Shown: positions 1 through 5,638 of the stretch, piece by piece
Position numbering within the stretch: position 1 is the stretch's first letter
Layout of the letters: the number at the start of each line of letters is the position of its first letter
DNA from: Actinobacillus sp.
Lineage (GTDB): Bacteria > Pseudomonadota > Gammaproteobacteria > Enterobacterales > Pasteurellaceae
Length of the DNA stretch: 5,638 nucleotides
Direction: 5' to 3'
Assembly (NCBI GenBank): GCA_020026075.1
Contig: JAHHQZ010000044.1
Location: forward strand, 1-5,638
Notes under the pieces: generated by a model
What the model was told of the DNA's origin: nothing
Databases searched by the model: none
What the model saw: the letters and a program-made list of their open reading frames with translations, nothing else
Position numbers and translations under genes: made by a program

Positions 1-45
1 CTGCACCTTAATTAGTTGACTGGTTAGTCCAACTTTTGGGGTGCA
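1..45. mobile_element. Outer end of an IS3-family (IS150-type) insertion sequence
   Basis: Read on the minus strand, the segment begins TGCACCCCAAAAGTTGGAC. This resembles the terminal inverted repeats I remember for the IS150 group of the IS3 family, which begin with TG and have a CCCCAAAAGTTGGAC-like core. The plus strand therefore ends in CA at 44-45, as expected for an IS3-family tip. A 7-base inverted repeat (ctgcacc at 1-7, ggtgcag at 40-46) could form a hairpin, as is often seen just upstream of orfA in such elements. Stops occur in all three forward frames (TAG 13 and 25, TGA 17, TAA 9), whereas FHA-type coding is open immediately after base 45. The body of the element would lie to the left, outside the window. 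Left or right end, and any target duplication, cannot be decided because the other junction is not visible. Confidence 0.55.
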
Positions 46-1080
46 GATCAAAATGTGCGAGTGGACAATTTTGATAGTGATATTGAAGAAAATATCAGTA
101 TTCAAAATGGTGCCAAACTTGCTGCCAAAGAAACTAAACTCAATGCGAAGAAAAAAGTTTCCATCGCAAAAGACAGCAAACTGGTTGCGCATAACGCCAC
201 GATTAAAACCGAACACTTAGAAAATAAAGGCAACATTGCCGCTTATAACTTAGCTGTTGACAGCAAGAAAGTAGACAATCAAGGCGACGTGTTTGTAACG
301 GAAAATTTAAACCTTAAAGTTACAGGCATGGGTGCAGATAACAAAGCTGACTATACCGAGGGCGGGAATATTTTGGCGAAAAATGCCAACTTTGATTTCA
401 CGGGTGATTATGATGCTGCCACGCATAAATTAGGCACGGTGCAAGAAAAACTCACACTGAACGCCAATAAAGTGACTATCGGCAAGGATCAAGCTCTTTC
501 ATCTGGTGCTGAAATTGCCATTACCAGTCAAAATGGTTTTGACAATCAGGGAACGCTGGTTAGTGGTAAGCAATTACAGGTGAAAAACATTGTCGGTAAA
601 ACCATCAATGCAGGACTATTAGCAGCCAAAGATGCTATTAGTATCAGTGTTGGTGATGATCTCACCAACCTTGCGACTGGGGTTATTCATACAGACGGTA
701 CATTGGCTTTAACAGCGGATAATATCATTCGCAATCTTGGTTACATTTATGCCAAAGGTAAACAAACCTACACTGCAAATGCGGTTATCAATGACGTAAC
801 CTTTAAAGGCAAAGTAGAACAGGGTTTAAGCAAAGATCACAAGGCCTCTCGTGAACATTATCGTTATAGCCGTTACGATTACTATGACATTAAAATCGAT
901 ACGCCGGAATTTATTAATAAATTAGATGTGGATAAAGCAGGGCGCATTGAAGGAGAAGGCGGAATTGAATTTATTCAAAAACCAAGTACTAAATCTGAAC
1001 GTTCATCACAAGGTTTTATTAACCACGGTGTAGTCAATGTGCGTGGCGACTTTAAAGCCAGCAAGGCAACGCAAATCATT
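46..1080 (+). other. N-proximal haemagglutinin beta-helix repeats
   Basis: About 340 residues follow the FHA repeat pattern, alternating hydrophobic positions with N-x-G turns (ENKGNIAAYNLAV, NQGDVFVTENLNLKV, NQGTLVSGKQLQV, LATGVIHTDGTLAL). In the family these stack as a right-handed beta-helix shaft. A break in the pattern near residues 260-290 (SREHYRYSRYDYYD, about 847-890) is Tyr/Arg-rich and probably loops out of the helix. The first visible rung starts at the IS-like junction, so an unknown number of upstream rungs and the TPS domain are missing. Confidence 0.8.
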
Positions 1081-2628
1081 AACGATGTGCCAAAAACTGA
1101 ATTGGATCTCGTGAAAGATTACTTAAAACGCCCAGCCAACATTACCGCAGGTTTCCAAGCACTGAGCGTGTTTAAAACGGGGTTGAGCGTTTATAAAACC
1201 TATCAATTCAAAGACTTAGAATCGTTCTTTAATGCGATCTTTGGGGATAGTTCAGCCGTTTACGCAGGATTCTACTATGGGCAAAATTCCCAAGTATTGA
1301 AACTGCTTAGTCAAGTTGAATCACCAAGTTTCCAACGTATGATGACGGTTATTTTTGGTGCTAACTGGGCAACCCAAGATTATGGTGTAGCGAAAGAATT
1401 ATGGAAAAACTTTAAAAACGAACCTAACCATAAGATCGACTTCTACCCAAGTGGCTACAAAGCGAAATTCTTAGTTGATAGCCTAACTGGTGATGCTAAG
1501 TTATTGCGTAATGGTGCTTCTGCTGAGCAAGGCAAATCAACGACTATCAATGTAGGGCAACACCGCATTGATGTGCCACAGGCAAATTTTAGCATTCCAA
1601 GTTATGAACAAAATAGCCTAAACAACAGCGATAGCCAGTTGGAGCACCAAGTCTTATTAGAACTTATCGCAGGTGGTTTATTTGATAAAAAACAGGATAT
1701 TTTGCCGAAGTTCAACAATGATCCAAAGGCAAATTTGGATGCGGATGATAAAGATTTAATTCTTGAAACCCCAGAAGAGCAAGCTGCACGTGAAAAACAA
1801 GAACAAGCAGCCCGTGAAAAACTCATCGCCCAGCGTAAAGCTGAAGATGACAAACGCCGTACTTTGGAAGCACAAGCCCTTGCACAATTGAAAAAAGAGC
1901 AAGATCGTCTGCGTGCAGAACGTAAGGCAAGCCAACAAAAACTGACCGCAGATAAAGCACGTTTAGCGAAAGCATTACAGGATGAAAAAGATGCAACCAA
2001 AAAACAAGCACTTATCGCCGAGCAAAAACGTTTAGCCGATGAAGAAAAGGCAAGAAAACGTCATTATTTCTTAGGTGAAGCCTATAAGGATTTACCACAA
2101 GATGAGCGTATTAAACGTTTATTAGAGCTGGATGATGAGCGTAAAGCAGAGCTAAGCGAACTAGAAAAAGCATTATCTAATGCAAAAAATGCGACAGAAA
2201 AACAAGCGCTCAACGATGAAATTGCACAGCTTAAAACCATTGCTAATGAATTTAATCAGCAACACAGCAATATCATCGGCAAAATTGATGATTACCGCCA
2301 GCTTTTGGAAAACGAGAAAGCTCGTCAGCGTGAAATTGAAAATGCCCGTGTTTCCGAAGAAGAACGTTTGAAAAACATCACCAAAGTAGAAACCAACCCG
2401 TTGTATCGTTCCCGTGTTGACTACATTCAACAGGATAATTACGTAGGTGCAGGTTACTTCTTAGGCCGTTTAAATGCAGCAAACTCTACCACGCAAACCG
2501 TATCACATTCTAGCTCAACTGAGCCACAAGAGCAGGAAGACCGTGCTGTACAGGCTAGTACGGATACAACACCAGCCAATGTGATCGGCGAACTATTTCC
2601 AAAATCAGCTGATCTCTCGCATTATTGA
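55..2628 (+). CDS. Filamentous haemagglutinin-type exoprotein, internal fragment (5' truncated, ends at frameshift)
   Basis: This 857-codon frame encodes the middle of an FHA-type adhesin. Residues 1-340 are haemagglutinin beta-helix repeats, with patterns such as LENKGNIAA, KVDNQGDVFV, GFDNQGTLVSG and NLGYIYAKG. Residues 343-562 are a non-repetitive domain with helical, aromatic stretches. Residues 572-775 are a K/E/Q/R-rich coiled coil. Residues 779-806 (ETNPLYRSR to FLGRL) match the conserved FHA segment usually written ETDPRFTNY...YML. There is no signal peptide, TPS domain or cysteine. The GTG at 55 is only the first start-type codon after the stops of the IS-like end. The homologous frame is already open at 46 (GAT CAA AAT), and no convincing ribosome-binding site precedes it, so it is probably not a natural start. 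The last residues (FPKSADLSHY) are out-of-frame readthrough. Family membership is near certain; expression is doubtful. Confidence 0.88.
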   Translation: MRVDNFDSDIEENISIQNGAKLAAKETKLNAKKKVSIAKDSKLVAHNATIKTEHLENKGNIAAYNLAVDSKKVDNQGDVFVTENLNLKVTGMGADNKADYTEGGNILAKNANFDFTGDYDAATHKLGTVQEKLTLNANKVTIGKDQALSSGAEIAITSQNGFDNQGTLVSGKQLQVKNIVGKTINAGLLAAKDAISISVGDDLTNLATGVIHTDGTLALTADNIIRNLGYIYAKGKQTYTANAVINDVTFKGKVEQGLSKDHKASREHYRYSRYDYYDIKIDTPEFINKLDVDKAGRIEGEGGIEFIQKPSTKSERSSQGFINHGVVNVRGDFKASKATQIINDVPKTELDLVKDYLKRPANITAGFQALSVFKTGLSVYKTYQFKDLESFFNAIFGDSSAVYAGFYYGQNSQVLKLLSQVESPSFQRMMTVIFGANWATQDYGVAKELWKNFKNEPNHKIDFYPSGYKAKFLVDSLTGDAKLLRNGASAEQGKSTTINVGQHRIDVPQANFSIPSYEQNSLNNSDSQLEHQVLLELIAGGLFDKKQDILPKFNNDPKANLDADDKDLILETPEEQAAREKQEQAAREKLIAQRKAEDDKRRTLEAQALAQLKKEQDRLRAERKASQQKLTADKARLAKALQDEKDATKKQALIAEQKRLADEEKARKRHYFLGEAYKDLPQDERIKRLLELDDERKAELSELEKALSNAKNATEKQALNDEIAQLKTIANEFNQQHSNIIGKIDDYRQLLENEKARQREIENARVSEEERLKNITKVETNPLYRSRVDYIQQDNYVGAGYFLGRLNAANSTTQTVSHSSSTEPQEQEDRAVQASTDTTPANVIGELFPKSADLSHY
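1081..1740 (+). other. Non-repeat domain between the shaft and the coiled coil
   Basis: Residues 343-562 leave the N-x-G repeat pattern. The first part is predicted by eye to be helical and aromatic, from DLVKDYLKRPANI to AKELWKNFKNEP. It contains a 7-residue tandem duplication, LSVFKTG then LSVYKTY, at 1162-1182 and 1183-1203. The second part (FYPSGYKAKFLVDSL to VGQHRIDVPQ) is beta-like. FHA-type proteins often place a poorly conserved block at this position before the ETDPRF-type motif. I do not recognise a named enzyme or binding fold here. Confidence 0.6.
1768..2380 (+). other. Charged coiled-coil segment (about 200 residues)
   Basis: Residues 572-775 are dominated by E, K, Q, R, A and L with almost no G or P, for example QALAQLKKEQDRLRAERK, RIKRLLELDDERKAELSEL and IDDYRQLLENEKARQREI. 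Leucines and alanines recur at roughly heptad spacing. One short break around KRHYFLGEAYKDLPQDER (about 2056-2109) splits it into two rods. It starts with a tandem EQAAREK repeat (1777-1797 and 1801-1821), whose copies differ only at synonymous positions and are separated by one Gln codon. It probably forms a helical stalk or oligomerisation rod interrupting the beta-helix. Confidence 0.8.
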
Positions 2629-2854
2629 GAAGAAAGCGGATAACCATTTGGCGTTAAAATACAACGTTTCACAGCAAGATTTAGTCAAAAAACTGATCGA
2701 CAATGCCTACTACTCCGCCAAAGATCTTGGGCTTAAAGTGGGGCAAGCACTCACTGCTGAACAACAAGCGAAATTAAATGAAGACATTGTTTGGTACGTT
2801 AAACAAAATGTTGACGGACAAGAAGTGCTTGTACCGCAAGTGTATTTAGCTCAA
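2389..2854 (+). other. Conserved FHA-family segment carrying the frameshift
   Basis: The segment is read in frame 1 up to about 2593 and in frame 2 from about 2597. It gives ETNPLYRSRVDYIQQDNYVG, then a Ser/Thr/Glu linker, then VIGEL joined to FQNQLISRII, then LTAEQQAKLNEDIVW and VLVPQVYLAQ. The order and spacing match the block conserved in large TpsA haemagglutinins (ETDPRFTNY..., LGDGFYEQRLIREQ..., LTAEQ..DIVW, VLVPxVYL). This conservation fixes the correct frame on each side and shows that the two open frames belong to one ancestral protein. Confidence 0.8.
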
Positions 2855-5638
2855 CAAACGCAAAAAGATGTTGAGGCGTTTCGTGGGTTAGGCAATGCCG
2901 TTGTCAAGGCTGGAATAATTAAGCTAAAAACGAAAGATGTACAAAACACTGGCACAATCAGTGGCAATCAAGTTGATATTACTGCAAAAAATAAAATCAC
3001 CAATCGTGGCGATATTTTAAGCCGTGATAAAACTCGCCTAAAAGCGAAAAACGGCATTGATAACCTAGGGCAAACCATTGCTCAGGGTGATGGTTCTACT
3101 GCTGTGGTGAAAAGCGCCATTCGCTCCGAAGGTCACGTACATTTAGAAACGGGTAAAAACGCAGATATTAACAGCACGGCGGGGGATATTAGCGGTAAAA
3201 CGGGCTACATCGGTATGAAAAATCTCAACTTAGATAGCATTTACGAAACCGAAAACTCCCTAAAACAAAAAGACATCCTTTCTCGTATTAGCGGACGTGT
3301 TATCGGCTTGCACGAAACTGAAACCGCAAACGCGAAAACAGTAGGGTCGAAAGTCGCCTTTGATCATCTTCATTTGGGCGTGCGAGGTGATGTCAACCAA
3401 CGTGGTAGCGATGTACAAACAGAACGTTTAACGGGTGTGGTTAAAGGTAATTACAATACCGAGGCCGGCAAAACCATTACGGATCGCAAAACTAATGAAG
3501 TGATCGTACAAGCAGAATTTAATTTAAGCGCCAGTGCTGGTGGCAAACAGGTACGTGTTGGTATTAATGAAGTAGACGGTGCAACAGCTGGCACTGGGGA
3601 TGCGGATAATTTTGGTGTCAATGGTGATGCAGGTTTCCGTTTCTCTAAAACCAGCACACAACGCACAGCCTTAACGCATAACAGCGCAAACTTAACGGCG
3701 AAAAGTGGTACGTTGCACGTGCTAGGTACCGCAAATGTGGGTGGTGTAGATATTAACGCTACACAAGGTGAAAGCTCGTCAGATCATAATGTTGCTGAAG
3801 TTGCCAACGTTGCTGATAGCAATACTGCAAGCACCACTGCATCAAATGTACCGCAGCCGAACAACAAACTTAGCAGCTTAAATCGTCTTAGCAAAGCAGA
3901 AGTAGACGACTTGCTTAAAGCGAAAGATGAAGATTTCTTCCGCCGTGAAGCTGATAAACAAAAACGTGTAGCGGCTGAACAACAAGGTTTTACCTTGCAA
4001 GCTAATGATATTACTGCCCAAAAAGCCAAAGATCGCTTAAATGAAAAAGTGACCAAAACAGGCTGGCGTTTAGGCATTGAAACAGAAGGGCATTCAGCCA
4101 TTGGCGATGCCATGGACACCATTGTTCGTAAAACCAAAGAAACGCAAAACGGCTTAAAACAAGACGGCACCGTTGCCTTAGAGGCGGCTAGCACCGCACT
4201 GAATTTAGTTACAGGCGATGCCGCAGGCGGTAGTTTCAAACATGTGTTAGAAATTACGCATAGCGAAAATACAGTGGATCAAACGTCTGATGCTCGCACT
4301 CGCATTGGCGGTCGCACCAATTTGCAATCTTTCAATCAATTAACCTTGAACAATGTAGAGTCTGATGAAAACAGCCACATTCGTTTACGAGCAAAAGACG
4401 GTGTTACCATCAACGCTGGAAAAACGGAGCGAAAAGAAACTGAAAAAGGTTTCCACTTTAAAACTGCCACTGGTGGAAGCGTTAGTTGCGGCATATTGTC
4501 TGATGGCTGTAGCGTGGGCGTGAGCCAATCCTTAGAGGCATCTTCTACCCAAAGCACCACCGTAAGTGTTACTCACAATACCAGCCGCTTAAAAGGGCAA
4601 TCAGTACAAGTGGAAACAGAAGGCAACTTTAGCCTAGTGGGCTCCGAAATTGATGCCGATAAAGTACATTTAAACGTTAAAGGTAAAACTAACGTTCAGT
4701 CCCAACAAGACAGCTATACACGCCGTGCATACACCTCTGAGGCAAACATTGGCTTGGGTGGTGCAGTTACAACGTCACTGACGGTTAAACCAAGCTTAAC
4801 CATTGGCATTGGCGGTGGACTTGAACGTGAAGACGCTCGTACCGTAGAACAGCGAGCAGGGATCAAGGCCGGAATAATTACTGGTGAAATCAACGACTTG
4901 AACTTAACTGCTGGTCATATCGTGGATAAAAGTGGGCAAGGTAATCTTGCAATTAAAAGCAAGGTTACCAGCAAAACTTTACAAGACTCACACCATAAAG
5001 ACGGCGGCAACGCAGGTGTGAGCGTAGGGATTGCTGGAATTAACAACCACGATGACTTAGGCGTAGGACAGTTTAATGTTCGTGGTGGTCGTGTTGAGCA
5101 AAAACATTATGAAGCTGAACAACATAGCGTTTTACAAGGGGTTACCCCACAAGCAGCGACACAAGGGGACGCTATTAAAGCAAACTTAGCCGATACCAAA
5201 ACGGTCAAACGTGACGATACCATTGCTCGCACACAGTTTAATTTTGAAGTTGCAGACATTAAACAGCTCGCCGAACGTGGTTACGAAGGGATTAAATCTC
5301 GTCTAAAACCAGCAGACAGTCAAGATGTTAAAGTGGCAGAATCAACGCTGGCAACCGATAGTAGTAAATCGGTAGCAGAGTCAGATTCTGACTATGAAGA
5401 AATTAATGTCAGCGTAGCAGGCAACCCACAACTTGCCAATAAAGCAAAACCAGCTGCCGATGCTGATAGCGACTATGCGGCGATTGAAGATCTCCAAACT
5501 ACCGCCCCTGCCAAGCCACCACGCCCAAACAAAGGTCGTGTGCTGCCTGTGGGGACAGGTGATGGTGATGAGGCGACTGCTAAGCTGCCAGCAAAACCAG
5601 CGGAAGACACACCACCACCGTTACCACCACGCCAAAAT
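2585..5638 (+). CDS. Filamentous haemagglutinin-type exoprotein, downstream fragment (frame +2, runs off the right edge)
   Basis: An uninterrupted 1018-codon frame continues the protein of the preceding fragment, which it overlaps by 44 bases. Residue 1 is the codon at 2585, just after an in-frame TGA at 2582. Residues 5-90 (FQNQLISRIIEKKADN through LTAEQQAKLNEDIVW to VLVPQVYLAQ) match the conserved FHA segment of type YEQRLIREQ...LTAEQ...DIVWLVEQ...VLVPxVYL. Residues 96-430 are beta-helix repeats (VQNTGTISGNQV, ITNRGDILS, IDNLGQTIAQG). Residues 426-489 are a charged helical segment. Residues 660-728 match a Fil_haemagg_2-type repeat (LKGQSVQV, LVGSEIDADKVHLNVKG, TNVQSQQDSY). The only cysteines are C635 and C642. 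Residues 932-1018 form an acidic and proline-rich tail with DYEEI, DYAAI and two PxxPxR motifs. There is no evident start: the first in-frame ATG is at 3215, and no ribosome-binding site was seen near the 5' end. In relatives, Fic and YopT-like protease domains can follow such regions, so effector domains may lie beyond the window. Confidence 0.88.
2593..2603 (+). other. Frameshift site (frame 1 to frame 2)
   Basis: Frame 1 reads gaa cta ttt cca (E L F P) and then diverges to TGA at 2626-2628. Frame 2 reads ttc caa aat cag ctg (F Q N Q L) from 2597. Removing one T from the run at 2596-2598 restores E-L-F-Q-N-Q-L-I-S-R, which fits the family. Both frames are open only in 2585-2625, so the indel must lie there. 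A one-base insertion or a two-base deletion are both possible. There is no prfB-like CUU-UGA or strong Shine-Dalgarno context that would suggest programmed frameshifting. Confidence 0.75.
3860..4051 (+). other. Short charged helical segment within the repeat region
   Basis: Residues 426-489 of the downstream fragment (LSSLNRLSKAEVDDLLKAKD through FFRREADKQKRVAAEQQG to AKDRLNEKV) are K/E/D/R/A-rich and look alpha-helical. They follow an Ala/Ser/Thr/Asn linker (about 3775-3859). This is a second helical interruption of the beta-helix, similar in composition to the long coiled coil upstream but much shorter. No catalytic motif is seen. Confidence 0.55.
4562..4768 (+). other. Fil_haemagg_2-type haemagglutinin repeat
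   Basis: Residues 660-728 read VSVTHNTSRLKGQSVQV, then NFSLVGSEIDADKVHLNVKG, then TNVQSQQDSYTRRAYTSEA, then a Gly-rich strand. This matches the repeat S-x-x-KG-x-x-V-x-V...L-x-GS-x-IDA-x-x-V-x-x-x-A-G-x-x-V-x-IQSAQ-x-x-Y of the second haemagglutinin repeat family. It typically lies in the distal shaft of TpsA adhesins and CdiA-like proteins, before the variable C-terminal domains. Confidence 0.75.
5378..5638 (+). other. Acidic tyrosine-motif and proline-rich tail (putative SH2/SH3 ligand cluster)
   Basis: Residues 932-1018 of the downstream fragment carry two tyrosines in near-identical acidic contexts: ESDSDYEEI (Tyr codon 5393) and DADSDYAAIED (Tyr codon 5474). Two PxxPxR motifs follow: PAKPPR (5507-5524) and PPLPPR (5615-5632). 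YEEI is the classical Src-family SH2 ligand core when its tyrosine is phosphorylated, and PxxPxR is the class II SH3 ligand pattern. H. ducreyi LspA proteins are known to interfere with Src-family kinases in phagocytes, which makes a similar role plausible. The binding function is inferred from motifs only. The tail is cut by the window edge and may contain further copies. Confidence 0.6.

Larger units (their letters stand above)
46..5638 (+). pseudogene. fhaB: Disrupted filamentous haemagglutinin-type exoprotein gene (whole locus)
   Basis: The two reading frames below are consecutive parts of one FHA/TpsA exoprotein, together about 1,860 residues, still open at the right edge. Such proteins are exported by a two-partner system: an N-terminal Sec signal and a TPS domain guide them to an outer-membrane TpsB pore, and the beta-helix is then displayed on the cell surface or shed as an adhesin. 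Here the N-terminal signal and TPS domain are absent. Coding starts mid-repeat right after an IS-like end, and the frame shifts by one base at about 2593-2603. As read, neither part could be secreted normally, so I call the locus broken. The symbol is a family-level name; pfhB, lspA and ibpA are the closest named relatives I can think of. A sequencing error at the frameshift or a silent-cassette role are the main alternatives. The family is clear; the pseudogene status is less so. Confidence 0.7.

Noticed and set aside
53..60. ATG at 53 as a translation start
   Set aside because: It opens a different frame that does not give haemagglutinin sequence. The homologous frame runs through from base 46.
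1602..2000. 132-codon minus-strand open frame
   Set aside because: It is antisense to the coiled-coil coding. The Lys/Glu/Gln-rich codons of the plus strand give few stops in the reverse frame, and the product (Ser/Cys/Phe-rich) resembles no protein.
2180..2371. 63-codon plus-strand open frame in another phase
   Set aside because: It is nested in the coiled-coil region of the main frame with no ribosome-binding site, and is a shadow of the real coding.
2593..2628. Programmed +1 ribosomal frameshift producing one full protein
   Set aside because: There is no slippery stop context of the prfB type, no upstream Shine-Dalgarno-like stimulator at the right spacing, and the frame-1 stop is about 25 bases past the shift point. 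An indel or sequencing error is simpler.
4192..4201. Pasteurellaceae DNA-uptake signal (accgcact followed by g)
   Set aside because: It matches the reverse complement of AAGTGCGGT at 8 of 9 bases only. A similar near-match (aaatgcggt) occurs at 776-784. No exact copy of either known uptake core was found, so chance is enough.
3784..4239. 151-codon minus-strand open frame
   Set aside because: It lies wholly inside the well-supported haemagglutinin frame, its composition is that of a mirror translation (Ser/Leu/Ala/Val), and no start signal or family motif is visible.
5486..5638. CdiA-type contact-dependent inhibition toxin junction
   Set aside because: No VENN or similar pre-toxin motif is seen before the window ends, and the tail is proline- and tyrosine-motif rich instead. 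What lies downstream is not visible.

Overview
The window is almost entirely one very large, repeat-rich exoprotein gene of the filamentous haemagglutinin (FHA, two-partner-secretion TpsA) type, read on the + strand. The translation is rich in N, D, K, G, T and V and carries haemagglutinin beta-helix repeats. Its best remembered relatives are the giant Pasteurellaceae exoproteins: PfhB of Pasteurella multocida, LspA of Haemophilus ducreyi and IbpA of Histophilus somni. The moderate-to-low GC content fits Pasteurellaceae (Pasteurella, Mannheimia, Histophilus, Bibersteinia and similar). The species cannot be fixed from this sequence.

Layout. Bases 1-45 look like the outer end of an IS3-family (IS150-type) insertion sequence, with stops in every frame. 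At base 46 FHA-type coding begins abruptly in mid-protein, with no signal peptide or secretion domain. The first reading frame (GTG 55 to TGA 2628) holds beta-helix repeats, then a unique partly helical domain, then about 200 residues of charged coiled coil, then a conserved FHA motif. It is lost at about 2593-2603, inside a conserved segment. The same protein continues without a gap in the next frame from 2585 to the end of the window (1018 codons, no stop). That second part holds the rest of the conserved FHA segment, more haemagglutinin repeats and a second short helical segment. Its only two cysteines lie close together. It ends in a tail with DYEEI and DYAAI tyrosine motifs and two PxxPxR proline motifs.

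Interpretation. The two reading frames are most simply one ancestral gene broken twice: its 5' part is cut off by an IS, and a small indel shifts the frame. The alternatives are a sequencing error at the indel, or a promoterless silent cassette for a full-length copy elsewhere. The most interesting biology is the tail, which combines a textbook Src-family SH2 ligand core (YEEI when phosphorylated) with two SH3-type ligands. This suggests mimicry of host tyrosine-kinase signalling. No RNA gene, CRISPR array, terminator or second protein-coding gene is supported.
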